Shown here one piece after another: positions 1 to 9,008 of a stretch of 64,000 bases of DNA. Positions within the stretch are counted from its first letter, which is position 1. Every line of letters starts with the position of its first letter. The stretch covers positions 1 through 64,000 of the forward strand of contig CAWBGG010000006.1 in NCBI GenBank assembly GCA_963788205.1. Direction: 5' to 3'. Source of the DNA: CAVVMA01 sp963788205. Its GTDB lineage: Bacteria; Desulfobacterota; Binatia; Binatales; Binataceae. The notes beneath the pieces are model-generated. The model made no database searches and was not told where the DNA came from. It worked only from the letters and a program-made list of their open reading frames with translations. The position numbers were made by a program, and so were the translations under genes.

Positions 1-1106
1 AACCGCTCGTAGCGCTCATAATCCTTCCAGGCGAAGCTCTGCCGCAAGCGAGTGACGTACGGAGCCAGCGCTTCGGCGGTGTAATCGGCCGCCTTGTGGG
101 CCTCGATGATGGTCTGGGCGGCCAGCACACCCGAAGCCATCGCCATGTTGGTTCCCTCATGGAACAGCGGGTTGGCATTCACCAGACCGGCAGCGCCGCC
201 GATCACCATGATGCCGTCGCCGACGAAGCGCGGCAGATGCTGCGGCGCCATCTCGGGGATTAGGTGCGCGGAGTATTCCTCGGGCGTCGTGCCGCGCAGC
301 AGCCTGCGCACGACCGGATGCATCTTGAATTGGTTGAGCAATTCGTCAGGCTGGATGCCGAGGGTCTGGAGCGCGCTCAGCGAGACGCCCAGTCCGACCG
401 AGATCGTGTCGCGATTGGTGTAGAGAAAGCCCGCGCCCATCGCGCCCTTTACGGCCTCGCCCCCGAGGTACTCGTAGGCGGCGCCCTCGTCGCCTTCCAA
501 CGAAAAGCGGTCCTCGATAATCGCTCGCGGCAGTGAGACGATTTCCTTGATCCCGAGAATCACCGAAAGCGGCAATTCGCCGCGCAACCCGGCCGACTGA
601 GCGATAAGTGAATTGGCACCGTCAGCCGCGACCACCACGTTGGCCTCGACCTCGCCGCCCGCGCGGCGCGCACGCACGCCGGTCACGCGTCCATCCTTCA
701 TAAGGACCTGGTCGACCACGGTCTGGGTGACGAACATCGCGCCGGCGTTCTCGGCCTGCTGTGCCAGATAGCGGTCGAAGTGAGCGCGCAACGCGGTAAA
801 AGAATGGTTGTAGTAGGGCGGCTCAAAACCGAGGAACTTGAACGACAGCGCGAGCTCGTCGTCCCGCGACAGCATCGAGAAACGCTTCTCGACCACGTGC
901 CGCTCGACGCATCCCTGGCCGACAAAGTCGGGAAAGAATTTGCTCAGTACGGTCGTATAGAGCACGCCGCCGAACATCGCCTTCGAGCCGGGGAAGTCGC
1001 CGCGCTCGAACACGATCACCTGGAGACCGGCCTTGGCGAGCATATAGGCGGCCATCGACGCGCCCGGTCCGGCGCCAACGATCGCTACATCGAAACGATC
1101 CGCCAT
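1..1106 (-). CDS. FixC-like FAD-dependent oxidoreductase, partial
   Basis: This gene runs off the left edge of the window, and about 368 N-terminal residues are visible. The start MADRFDV leads into a Rossmann FAD-binding motif GAGPGAS at residues 11-17, then a helix and an FERGD-type acidic strand end. This is the pattern of the FixC / ETF-quinone oxidoreductase / geranylgeranyl reductase family, whose members are usually about 430 residues. Such proteins pass electrons between flavoproteins and quinones or reduce prenyl chains. The following visible residues (a GSKAMFGG stretch near the flavin) fit FixC best. No fixA, fixB or fixX gene is visible, because the downstream side lies outside the window. 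The exact substrate cannot be told. Confidence 0.8.
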   Translation of the reverse strand, partial: MADRFDVAIVGAGPGASMAAYMLAKAGLQVIVFERGDFPGSKAMFGGVLYTTVLSKFFPDFVGQGCVERHVVEKRFSMLSRDDELALSFKFLGFEPPYYNHSFTALRAHFDRYLAQQAENAGAMFVTQTVVDQVLMKDGRVTGVRARRAGGEVEANVVVAADGANSLIAQSAGLRGELPLSVILGIKEIVSLPRAIIEDRFSLEGDEGAAYEYLGGEAVKGAMGAGFLYTNRDTISVGLGVSLSALQTLGIQPDELLNQFKMHPVVRRLLRGTTPEEYSAHLIPEMAPQHLPRFVGDGIMVIGGAAGLVNANPLFHEGTNMAMASGVLAAQTIIEAHKAADYTAEALAPYVTRLRQSFAWKDYERYER

Positions 1107-1413
1107 CAGAATAAATTCCTGATCGATCCTGCCCGTATCGCGGCGATGCGCGCTGCTTCTCCCGCGGCGCCCGGCGCTTCTCGGGTTACCGTGCGCGGGA
1201 CCTCCAAGGGTCAGGTAGCCCGGAATTGTGACCCCGATTTCCAGGACGCGCTGCTTCGCGACAGCCCCAAACTGCGCTTTCTGCGGAACTTGTCAAGAGA
1301 AATGCGGGGACGCCGGGTGAGTGGTCAGGGCAAGGTTTCGCGGCTGGTCGCAACGACTATCCGCGCGCGTGTGATCGGCAGGTCACGGATTCGCAGGTCG
1401 AGGTCGGCGCCGG
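1107..1413. other. Intergenic region upstream of the FixC-like gene
   Basis: These 307 bases separate two minus-strand oxidoreductase genes. I find no credible reading frame. On the minus strand a TTGACA hexamer lies at 1291-1296, followed 17 bases on by only a poor -10 (AGTTTG). A promoter for the FixC-like gene is therefore possible but weak. Confidence 0.3.
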
Positions 1414-3057
1414 CTATGCGCTTGCGCGGGCCGCGGCAGAAGGAATCTCCGTCTGTGAGTTCCGCACGATCCGGCTCATCAGGTCGCGATGAAGTATCGC
1501 CGACGCGCAGAGCACGCCGCCCATAAGCGCTCCCGCGACGCCGCAGCTTGTCACGTCCTGGCCGGTGAGGAACAGGCCGGGGATCGGGGTTCGCGGGCGC
1601 AGCAGAGGATCGCCGAAACGCGCGGGAATATGTGCCAGCCCGTATGTTTCACCGCACGCGTAGTTTGCGAAGTGACGGGTCGTGACCGGCGTCGATAACT
1701 CGCAGGTGTCGATCTTGCCCTCGATCTGCGGCACGTAACGATACAGCACCTCCAACAACCGCCGTGTCAGCTTGTCCTTGAGCGCGGCGTAGTCACCCGG
1801 ACGCTTCTTCCATCGCGTATCGGCCCAGCGCGCGAAGGTGTCCCAGTGCACCAGCGTGACCACGTCGATGGTCGAGCGCCCGGGATGGCGCCGGATGAAG
1901 TCGGGATCCTTGGCCGCAGGGAAGGAGATGAAAACCGGCGGCATCGGGCCGTCTCCATCTGCGAGCGCATTAGCGAACGTCTGCTCATGCCGTTCATCCG
2001 GATAGACCCAGAAGTTTCCCTTCGGCAGCCCAAGTTCCTCGGCGGTCTCGCGCAACCCAATATAAAGGCACAGATGCGCGATCGAGGGACGAAGCACGCG
2101 TGGATTCGGCATAGCGCGCCGGCGCTCAGCCACGCCCAGCGGGAGAAGACGCCCCATGGTGTTCATCACCCCCGCATCGCTGATCACTATAGGTGCCCGA
2201 ATTATCGCACCGTCGGCCATTTTCACGCCCACCGCACGGCCTTTCTCGACAACGATCTCCGTCACCTCGGCGTTGATAAGTATTTTGCCGCCGGTCGCCT
2301 CGATCACGGGCGCGATGGCCTGAGCGATCCGGCTCGCTCCGCCGACCGGATAGTACGCGCCGTCAAAGTAATGGTTGGCGACCAGCGCGTGGATGGCGAA
2401 GCTGCTCTCCGCGGGCGGGAGTCCGAAATTGCCCCACTGTCCGGTGAGCACGGCGATCAGCGTCTGATCGCACGTGAGATCTTCGAGCACTGAGCGCGTC
2501 GTCCTTTCGGCAAGACGCATAAAGGAGCGCCGCATGAACGGACCCGCGATCGCCGAGATAGCGTTCGGCAGCGCCTTGGCCATGAAGTAGCTGCGCGACG
2601 CCGACACAAGTTCACCGACGAGGGCGAAGTAGCGATCGATCGCGGTCGTCTCATTCGGAAAATGGGCCTTGAGGTCGCGGCGCAGGTTGTTGGCGCCGGC
2701 GCGCAATTCGTACACCTGATCGCCGATAACGATGCGATCGTAGACCTCGCCAAGCGAATTCCACTCCAGGCTTCCATCGGTGACCGCGTCGAAAACGGCA
2801 CGCAGCATCTGCCCGGGCCCAAGCTCCCCGACGTAATGCACGCCGACGTCCCATTCGTAGCCCGGGCGGCGAAACACATGGGTGTATCCGCCCGGCGTGT
2901 AATGGCGCTCCATCACGAGCACGCGTTTTCCGCCGTAGCGGGAGAGCAGCGCCGCGGCGCCAAGTCCGCCAATTCCGGAGCCGATGACTATCGCGTCGTA
3001 CCCGCCGCTCGCGTGATGGCTGTGGTAAGGTTCGGCGATTCTCCCTCTGATCGACAT
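1414..3057 (-). CDS. Phytoene desaturase / retinol saturase-like FAD oxidoreductase
   Basis: This is a 547-residue flavoprotein of the CrtI / all-trans-retinol 13,14-reductase / CrtISO superfamily. Near the N-terminus it has the dinucleotide-binding motif GSGIGGLGAAALL, followed by an ERH acidic end and the PGG turn with downstream GYEWDVGVHY typical of this group. A second conserved flavin segment near the C-terminus reads GLFLTGQDVTSCGVAGALMG. These enzymes add or remove hydrogens on polyene or other lipid double bonds. I chose the ATG at 3057 because GAGAGGTGA lies just upstream. An in-frame start at 3093 has no such site. It is divergent from a TetR gene with a palindrome between them, so it is probably the regulator's target. 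The substrate is unknown. Confidence 0.85.
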   Translation of the reverse strand: MSIRGRIAEPYHSHHASGGYDAIVIGSGIGGLGAAALLSRYGGKRVLVMERHYTPGGYTHVFRRPGYEWDVGVHYVGELGPGQMLRAVFDAVTDGSLEWNSLGEVYDRIVIGDQVYELRAGANNLRRDLKAHFPNETTAIDRYFALVGELVSASRSYFMAKALPNAISAIAGPFMRRSFMRLAERTTRSVLEDLTCDQTLIAVLTGQWGNFGLPPAESSFAIHALVANHYFDGAYYPVGGASRIAQAIAPVIEATGGKILINAEVTEIVVEKGRAVGVKMADGAIIRAPIVISDAGVMNTMGRLLPLGVAERRRAMPNPRVLRPSIAHLCLYIGLRETAEELGLPKGNFWVYPDERHEQTFANALADGDGPMPPVFISFPAAKDPDFIRRHPGRSTIDVVTLVHWDTFARWADTRWKKRPGDYAALKDKLTRRLLEVLYRYVPQIEGKIDTCELSTPVTTRHFANYACGETYGLAHIPARFGDPLLRPRTPIPGLFLTGQDVTSCGVAGALMGGVLCASAILHRDLMSRIVRNSQTEIPSAAARASA

Positions 3058-3157
3058 GGGCTCACCTCTCTCGACTACGAGCACGGCCCGCAACGAATTG
3101 CTCAGCGGCGCTTCGGTTCACTTGCCGAGCAGTCATGTTGGCAGTGTAAACATTTGA

Positions 3158-3174
3158 TGTTGACGTTGTCAACA
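3158..3174. promoter_or_regulatory. Palindromic operator between TetR gene and its target
   Basis: A perfect inverted repeat of TGTTGAC and GTCAACA separated by GTT lies in the 142-base gap between the divergent oxidoreductase and TetR genes. The size and position are those of a TetR-family operator. Binding is inferred, not shown. Confidence 0.65.
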
Positions 3175-3199
3175 ATCCGCGCAACACTCAAAAGGGGTG

Positions 3200-3838
3200 A
3201 TGTCTCGCTCAAGGCTCCGGCGCGCACGCAAGCGCTATCATCACGGGCGGCTCAGGCAGGCGCTGCTCGACGCGGCACTGGAGATTGTCGCCGAAGGCGG
3301 CCCGTCAGCGTTGTCGTTGCGCAAGGCTGCGAGCCTTGTCGGGGTCAGCCATACCGCTCCCAAGCGCCATTTTGCCACTGTCGGTGACCTGTACTGTGCA
3401 ATAGCCGAAGACGGCTATCGCAAGCTGCGCGCGTATCTGCTCGAACGCGTCGCGCAGAACGCCGGGGTCACACCCGTCCAAGCGCTGGCAATTCTCGGCG
3501 TGGCGTACGTCGAGTTCGCGACTAGCCATCCCGGACACTTCCGCGCCATGTTTCACTCGGGAGTAGTCGATCGCGCAGCATCCCATCCACTGGAACAGGC
3601 TGCCGGCGAAGCATTCGACGTGCTGGTAGAGGCCATAGAGCACTGTCGGCAGGCTGGCGAAGTCCGTCCGGCGCCGCCTCGAGAGCTGGCGCTGGGGGCA
3701 TGGGCATTAGCCCACGGGCTCGCAGTGCTCGCGGTCGACCATCAACTGGTGAACCGGGGCTTTTCTTCCGACGATCCGGTCGCGCTCGCGCGGGAAGCAA
3801 CGCAGCAGCTCTATCTCGGGCTGCGGTCGGATCTATAA
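3200..3838 (+). CDS. TetR/AcrR family transcriptional regulator
   Basis: This is a 212-residue regulator. The N-terminal helix-turn-helix begins at about residue 15 (YHHGRLRQALLDAAL) and continues through LSLRKAASLVGVS and a recognition segment ending in HFATVGDLY. The C-terminal ligand-binding part (FATSHPGHFRAMF and the following helices) looks like the WHG-type TetR C-terminal domain. The ATG at 3200 follows a purine-rich AAAGGGG only two bases away, and a GTG codon directly before it is an alternative. It is transcribed away from the CrtI-like oxidoreductase and probably represses it, and perhaps itself, through the palindrome at 3158-3174. The inducer is unknown. Confidence 0.88.
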   Translation: MSRSRLRRARKRYHHGRLRQALLDAALEIVAEGGPSALSLRKAASLVGVSHTAPKRHFATVGDLYCAIAEDGYRKLRAYLLERVAQNAGVTPVQALAILGVAYVEFATSHPGHFRAMFHSGVVDRAASHPLEQAAGEAFDVLVEAIEHCRQAGEVRPAPPRELALGAWALAHGLAVLAVDHQLVNRGFSSDDPVALAREATQQLYLGLRSDL

Positions 3839-3992
3839 CAACTCGTTGTCGCGTCTGGCTTGCACGCTCACCCCACCTACGCGTGGAGGATATCCTACCG
3901 CTGCTCAACGTCCCCAAGGCGAGCCCAGTGGTCTTGCCCTGTTAACTGTGAGGGGGCGCGTGAAATGTAGACGAGCGCGTGCGACGGCAGGT

Positions 3993-5144
3993 TCACGCCG
4001 TGGTGGCTGGCGCAGAGAGCTGCGTTTTGATGTGGACGTAGCGGGTCACGCCGGTGCGCGTGATGAGGCCAACCAGCTTGCCCTGGTCGACGACCAGCAG
4101 CCGTCCGATATCGGCAGCCGCCATCTGCCGGATCGCATCGATGACGCCGGCGCCGGGGTCAATCTCGATTGTCTGGTCGGCGGGCCGCATAACCTCGCTG
4201 ATGCGCCTGCTCGCGCGCTCGGACGCGGGACAGTCGCGCACCTGCGCGAGTGTCACTAGGCCCAGTACTTTTGCATCCGCTGCGACCGGAAAGCCGCCGA
4301 AACCGTGGCGCAGGAAATAGTTCTCGATGGCATCGGCTACCGTTTCATCGGGGCCGAGCACGATCGGATCGCGCACCATAATCTCGCGCACGCGCGGGCC
4401 GGACAGCATCTGCTGGACGAGCATGTTCTGGTAGCCCGATGACGCGGCGCTGCGCAGGAACAGCCCGATGAATATCAGCCACAGCCCGCCGATCAGCCCG
4501 CCCCCGAAGATCTCCAGCGCGCCGAACGCGACCAGTCCCCACGCGATCGTGTTGCCCCAATCGGCCGCCGCCGCGGTCGCGCGGCGCAGATCGCCCCAGC
4601 GCATCCACAACGCTGCGCGCAGCAGGCGCCCTCCGTCGAGCGGAAATCCGGGCAGCAGGTTGAACAGTGCGAGTGCGAGATTGATGAAGGCCAGATAGGA
4701 GAAGACCGATTCCCACAGCGCCGTCGCCGGAGTCGCGGCGACCCCGCGCGCGATCAGCCAGAAGATTCCCGCCATCACCAGCGAGCTGAGCGGACCCACC
4801 GCGGCGATCTTGAGCTCATCGATCCCGCTCTTGGGCTCGTGCTCCAGCTCCGCCATTCCGCCGAAGATGAACAGCGTGATCCGGTGCACCTCCTCACCGA
4901 GCCGGTTCCCCATCGCGGCGTGGCACAGCTCGTGCGCGAGCACCGAGCCAAAGAACAAGATGGCCGCCACCAGTCCCACCAGCCAGTAACTGCCGGTCGA
5001 ATAACCGGGATACTGCGCCGGGAAATATCCCGAGGCCAGTGACCACAGGATCAGCGCGAAGATGATCAGCCAGGAATAGTCGATGGCGACCTGGATGCCG
5101 GCCACCTTGAAGATCTCGATCGCACCCTTGCGCTCCGCCGCCAT
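3993..5144 (-). CDS. Site-2 protease (M50) with two CBS domains
   Basis: This is a 383-residue polytopic membrane metalloprotease. The zinc motif HELCH is at residues 71-75 inside the second membrane helix, and the third ligand motif LLPGFPLDGG (Asp170) is in a later helix. Two CBS domains follow at about 253-310 and 315-370, the layout of the M50 group that includes SpoIVFB-like and Rip3-like proteases. Such enzymes cut substrates inside the membrane, and the CBS pair probably senses an adenosine nucleotide. The gene is convergent with the TetR gene and stands alone, so its substrate cannot be inferred from context. Confidence 0.9.
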   Translation of the reverse strand: MAAERKGAIEIFKVAGIQVAIDYSWLIIFALILWSLASGYFPAQYPGYSTGSYWLVGLVAAILFFGSVLAHELCHAAMGNRLGEEVHRITLFIFGGMAELEHEPKSGIDELKIAAVGPLSSLVMAGIFWLIARGVAATPATALWESVFSYLAFINLALALFNLLPGFPLDGGRLLRAALWMRWGDLRRATAAAADWGNTIAWGLVAFGALEIFGGGLIGGLWLIFIGLFLRSAASSGYQNMLVQQMLSGPRVREIMVRDPIVLGPDETVADAIENYFLRHGFGGFPVAADAKVLGLVTLAQVRDCPASERASRRISEVMRPADQTIEIDPGAGVIDAIRQMAAADIGRLLVVDQGKLVGLITRTGVTRYVHIKTQLSAPATTA

Positions 5145-5375
5145 TGGGACCTCCGCGTCCTAAGACCGCGAATCTACGCGACCCGAACGGCCATGGTAAG
5201 CGCTGGGCGACTGAAAGTCCCGCGCACAGCCGCTACTTCCCGTCGCGATCGCCATCTCCGAACGGTCAGGCGGTCGTAGCCGGAATTTCCATCTCAAGCA
5301 GCAGGCGACCGACTTCCGTGATCGATTCGCAATAGCGGGCTGCCGATCGATAGAGACGCGTGATAACTTCGGCGC

Positions 5376-6785
5376 ATGACCGGAGTGCAGGCCGCGCCAT
5401 CCTCGACCGAGCCCGCGGCTTGGACGCGCGAGCTTCTGGCTTCGCTGGGATGCGCCTGCGATCCGATGCGCCACGAGTTGGCCATCACCGATCGCGATCC
5501 GATCCTGCCAACCCGATTTCGCGTCGGCGAGGCGGCGGCAGCGGCGCTCGCGGCGCAAGCGGTTGCCGCGTCCGACCTGTGGTGCCTGCGGGGCGGCGCG
5601 CCGCAGCATATCGAGCTTGACGTTCGGGCCGCGGCGGCTTCGCTGGTTTCCTTCGCCCTGCAGCGCGTCGCGGGAGTTACGATCCCGCGCGGGCCGCTCG
5701 CCACGACGGCGCTCTATCGCGCACGCGACGGGCGATGGATTCACCTGCACGGCGGTTTTAGTAGCCGCGAGGGAACGCTCGCGCTGCTCGGTTGCGCCGA
5801 CCAGGCGTCTGCGGTCGCAGAGGCGGTATCACGATGGGATTCGCAGGCGCTCGAGGGCGCGCTGGCGGAGCGCGGTCTTTGCGGCGCGATACTAAGGAGC
5901 GCCGATGACTGGCGCGAACATCCGCAGGGGATCGCGCTGTCCGGAGCGCCGGTTGTCGAGTTGATGCGAGTCGGCGATGCTCCGCCCGAGCCGCTACCGT
6001 CGTCCGCTGCGCGGCCGCTCGCGGGAGTGCGGGTACTCGATTTGACCCGCGTACTGGCGGGACCGACCTGTGCGCGCACGCTGGCGGAGCACGGCGCCGA
6101 GGTGCTGCATGTGCGAAGCCCGCGGCTCCCATTTATCGAGCCCTTCGTGATCGACACCAATCCCGGCAAGCGCTCCTGCTATCTCGACCTTGAACGCCCG
6201 GACGATGCCGACCGGTTGCGCGTGCTGGTGCGCGATGCCAACGTCTTCTCGCAGGGCTATCGTCTGGGCACGCTTGCTCGACGCGGCTTGGGGCCCGACG
6301 CGCTGGCCGCGATGCGCCCGGGAATCGTGATGGTTTCAATCGACTGCTACGGCCATCAGGGACCGTGGTCGGCGCGACCCGGATGGGAGCAGCTTGCGCA
6401 GACGGTTTCCGGGATGGCGCACGAGCATGGGGGCGAGAGCACGCCGTCGCTGGTTCCGGCCGCGGTCAACGACTACACCACCGGATACCTGGCGGCGCTG
6501 GGAGTGCTGGTCGCGCTCGCTCGCCGCGCAGTGGAAGGTGGAAGCTGGCACGTGACCGTTTCGCTCGCGCGCACTGCGATGTGGATCATGTCGTTGCCGC
6601 GCACGCCTGCCGTGGCGTCACCCGCGGGTCTCGATCTCGCCGCCCTCGCGCCGTGGTTCATAGAAATGGACACCGCATGGGGACCGCTCAAGCGGCTCGG
6701 ACCGATCGCGCGGATGTCCGAAACGCCCCCGCGATGGGATCTGCCTCCGGCTCGGCTCGGCAGCGATCCGCCGCGCTGGGAATGA
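5376..6785 (+). CDS. Family III CoA-transferase (CaiB/BaiF type)
   Basis: This 469-residue protein resembles the extended CaiB/BaiF CoA-transferases that carry a diverged N-terminal segment before the canonical domain. The canonical part begins near residue 212 with GVRVLDLTRVLAGP and continues through the CYGHQGPWSARPGWEQLAQ region. The NDYTTG segment places Asp366 where the catalytic aspartate of formyl-CoA transferase is expected. The C-terminal PPRWD and PPRWE endings are typical, so the gene looks complete despite the nearby transposon. These enzymes move CoA between carboxylic acids. The donor and acceptor are unknown. No strong ribosome binding site is visible before the ATG. Confidence 0.82.
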   Translation: MTGVQAAPSSTEPAAWTRELLASLGCACDPMRHELAITDRDPILPTRFRVGEAAAAALAAQAVAASDLWCLRGGAPQHIELDVRAAAASLVSFALQRVAGVTIPRGPLATTALYRARDGRWIHLHGGFSSREGTLALLGCADQASAVAEAVSRWDSQALEGALAERGLCGAILRSADDWREHPQGIALSGAPVVELMRVGDAPPEPLPSSAARPLAGVRVLDLTRVLAGPTCARTLAEHGAEVLHVRSPRLPFIEPFVIDTNPGKRSCYLDLERPDDADRLRVLVRDANVFSQGYRLGTLARRGLGPDALAAMRPGIVMVSIDCYGHQGPWSARPGWEQLAQTVSGMAHEHGGESTPSLVPAAVNDYTTGYLAALGVLVALARRAVEGGSWHVTVSLARTAMWIMSLPRTPAVASPAGLDLAALAPWFIEMDTAWGPLKRLGPIARMSETPPRWDLPPARLGSDPPRWE

Positions 6786-6909
6786 CGAGTCGGCGGGAAG
6801 TCTCGTACCCTTGGGCTTGCTGCGAAGTTACTTGGAAACTCGAAACTCCTTGAAGGAAATCTCGTCGGGGCTTATCGACGCGCCCAGTTCCACTTCGCCT
6901 TCTGGCTTC

Positions 6910-8031
6910 TAGTGCTTACCTGCGTAAATCAGCGTAACGGGGCTTCGGGTGCACGGAGCGCACGGTTTCTTTGGTCCACTCAAAGGGCACGGCAGTCTGG
7001 TTGTAGCTTTGAATGAACTCATCGATGGCCTCGCGCAATTGCTGTGGAGAGGTGAAACTGGCGCCCCGCAGGGCCGCCCGGACCAGAATGCTGAACCAGC
7101 ATTCGATCAAGTTAAGCCAGCTGGCATGGGTGGGGGTGAAATGCAGGTGCACGTTGGGGTGGCGCGCCAGCCAGAGGTCGTGTTTGGGCTTGTGCGTACT
7201 GAGGTTGTCGAGGACCACGTGAATTTCGCTTGCCGGATAAAGTGCCACCACGTCGTTCATGAAGTCCAAGAACTCGCGCCGCCGGCGGCGGTGGTAGTGG
7301 CCGCCCACCACCTTGCCCGTCAAGACGTCAAGCGCGCCAAACAAGGTGGTGGTACCGTGGCGTTTGTACTCATGGTTGAAGCCGGCCACCGCTTGGCCGT
7401 TGGGCAGCCTAAGGTAGCCCTGGGCCCGCTCCAGCGCCTGGATGTGAGGCTTTTCATCCACCGACAGCAGCACCGCGTTGTCGGGCGGATGCAGATACAG
7501 CCCCACGATGTCGGCCGCCTTGGCCGCGAACTGCGGGTCGGTGCTGATGCACCAGCTGCGCCGCCGTTGCAGGTGAATGCGCTGGCTGCGCAGCACCCGC
7601 CAGACTTGATGCGCCGAGACGTCGCCCAAGGCCTTAGCCACCAGCGCGCCGCTCCAGGCCGCGTGGCCGCGCGGCGGCGGATCGTCGAGCTTGGCCAGAA
7701 TCCGCCGGCGCGTGCTTTCGTCATAACGCCGCCGGGCGCCCGAGCGCGGGGCGTCGTGCAGACCCGCGAGCCCGCGGCGCGCAAAACGGCCGCGCCATTT
7801 GCTCACTGTCGCCGCTCGAACGCCTTGCGCCCGGGCAATCGCCCGGCTACTGCTTCCAGCCGCGGCAGCCAGGATAATACGCCCTCTCAGCGCCAGGCGC
7901 TGCTCGGTCTTCGCGCCGCTAACCCAGCTTTCAAGCACCCGACGATCCTCCGGCAGCACCGCAATCGGCACGGCTTCCTTGACCATGCCGTATCCTTATC
8001 ATGTAACGCTAACTTATGCAAGTAAGCACTA
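6910..8031. mobile_element. IS630-family insertion sequence, complete
   Basis: The element proper spans 6912-8029 (1118 bp). Its ends are imperfect 27-base inverted repeats (22 of 27 matching), both beginning GTGCTTAC when read inwards. A TA dinucleotide lies directly outside each end (6910-6911 and 8030-8031), the target duplication expected of the IS630/Tc1-mariner superfamily. It carries one intact transposase on the minus strand. The left terminal repeat overlaps the transposase stop codon. Debris of other genes lies on both sides of the element. Confidence 0.92.
6916..7986 (-). CDS. IS630 family transposase
   Basis: This is a full-length 356-residue DDE transposase. An N-terminal helix-turn-helix (SSRAIARAQGVRAATVSKW, about residues 46-64) is followed by a Tc1/IS630 linker and the catalytic domain. 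The triad can be placed at Asp177 (LLSVDEK), Asp260 (HVVLDNLSTH) and Glu295 (NLIECWFSIL), with the D-E spacing of 34 usual for IS630. It sits inside its own terminal repeats and ends in the left repeat, so it is probably still competent. Its ends share the TA target and GTG start with the small elements at 25579, 27226 and 55618. Confidence 0.95.
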   Translation of the reverse strand: MVKEAVPIAVLPEDRRVLESWVSGAKTEQRLALRGRIILAAAAGSSSRAIARAQGVRAATVSKWRGRFARRGLAGLHDAPRSGARRRYDESTRRRILAKLDDPPPRGHAAWSGALVAKALGDVSAHQVWRVLRSQRIHLQRRRSWCISTDPQFAAKAADIVGLYLHPPDNAVLLSVDEKPHIQALERAQGYLRLPNGQAVAGFNHEYKRHGTTTLFGALDVLTGKVVGGHYHRRRRREFLDFMNDVVALYPASEIHVVLDNLSTHKPKHDLWLARHPNVHLHFTPTHASWLNLIECWFSILVRAALRGASFTSPQQLREAIDEFIQSYNQTAVPFEWTKETVRSVHPKPRYADLRR

Positions 8032-8180
8032 GCCCGGTTTAATTCCGGATCTCCGGCATCGGCTAGGAGGGTGGTCGCTCCGCTTGCGCTGAGCGCTTGT
8101 TGGCCGAGGAGCCGCCAAGTTGGCGCGCCGGACGCGCCGGCCCCGATTCTGCCCCAATTTCTCTCTACAGGCGAGCCGCT

Positions 8181-9008
8181 TCAGTGGCGAATGGGCGGTA
8201 GAGCATCGAGCAATGCCTTCGTCCGCGCAGCTATACGACGCTCCGTGACTCGATCCGTGTGAATGTAAAGCTGATTTGCCTTTATCCCCGCGAGCACCAT
8301 CTCGCCGACTTCGTCGGGCGGAACACCCTGCGCTAAGACCGTCGAAGACAGCACGATCCGTGCGTCCCGGTCCTTCCTTTCTTCGGCAGTCAGCTGGTCG
8401 GACGGCTGCATTACACGGCTGTTCTTAAGGATGTCGGTGCGAACCGGACCTGGGCATAGAACGCTTACTCCTATCTTGAAGGGCTGAAGCTCCAACTGCA
8501 GGGCCTCTGAAAGCCCGACCACCGCGAATTTCGAGGTGTGATAGGGCACTCCGTTTCTACCTTCTGCTGACAATCCTGCGGCGGACGCCGTATTGACGAT
8601 GTGCGCGCCCCCGCCACGCTCGATCATGTGCGGCATAAAAGTCTGGATGCCGTTGATCACGCCGTTGAGGTTGATACCTATGACCCAATCCCAATACTCG
8701 TAGGTCATCCGAGTGACGGGAGCGGCTCCCGCGACTCCCGCGTTGTTGCAGAGGATCGAGACGGGGCCGAGGCGCGATTCGGCCTCGTTGGCCAAGCGAG
8801 CATAGGCTTCGCGATCGCGCACATCCAAAGTAAACGTCTCCACCGCCGTGCGCGCCCCAAGTTCGGACTTGGCCGCAGCCAGCGCGGACTGGTCGATATC
8901 GGCGAGCGCGAGTTTCACGCCTGAGCGGGCGAACGCCCGCGCGATGCCAAGTCCGATCCCGCGCGCTCCGCCGGTGATAAACGCCGTCTTTCCATCAATT
9001 CGATCCAT
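8181..9008 (-). CDS. Short-chain dehydrogenase/reductase (SDR)
   Basis: This is a 275-residue classical SDR. It has the cofactor motif TGGARGIG at 12-19, NNAG at 88-91, Asn113, Ser142, and the catalytic pair Tyr156 and Lys160 in YHTSK. An acidic residue after the second strand (ALADID) suggests a preference for NAD(H). The P-G segment CPGPVRT is present. GGAAGGTG lies before the ATG. Directly upstream is the truncated FAD enzyme fragment at 8995-9198, and downstream is the IS630 element, so the original operon has been damaged. The substrate is unknown; steroid, fatty-acid or sugar alcohols are all possible. Confidence 0.88.
   Translation of the reverse strand: MDRIDGKTAFITGGARGIGLGIARAFARSGVKLALADIDQSALAAAKSELGARTAVETFTLDVRDREAYARLANEAESRLGPVSILCNNAGVAGAAPVTRMTYEYWDWVIGINLNGVINGIQTFMPHMIERGGGAHIVNTASAAGLSAEGRNGVPYHTSKFAVVGLSEALQLELQPFKIGVSVLCPGPVRTDILKNSRVMQPSDQLTAEERKDRDARIVLSSTVLAQGVPPDEVGEMVLAGIKANQLYIHTDRVTERRIAARTKALLDALPPIRH

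Noticed and set aside
1268..1296. Strong promoter for the FixC-like gene
   Set aside because: The TTGACA is perfect, but the hexamer 17 bases on (AGTTTG) is a poor -10 and the leader would be about 160 bases. It is noted only within the intergenic entry.
5266..5375. Minus-strand peptide-like frame between the protease and the CoA-transferase genes
   Set aside because: It reads sensibly for about 40 codons (RLYRSAARYCESITEVGRLL) but has no start codon and overlaps the CoA-transferase start region. It is not enough to call a gene.
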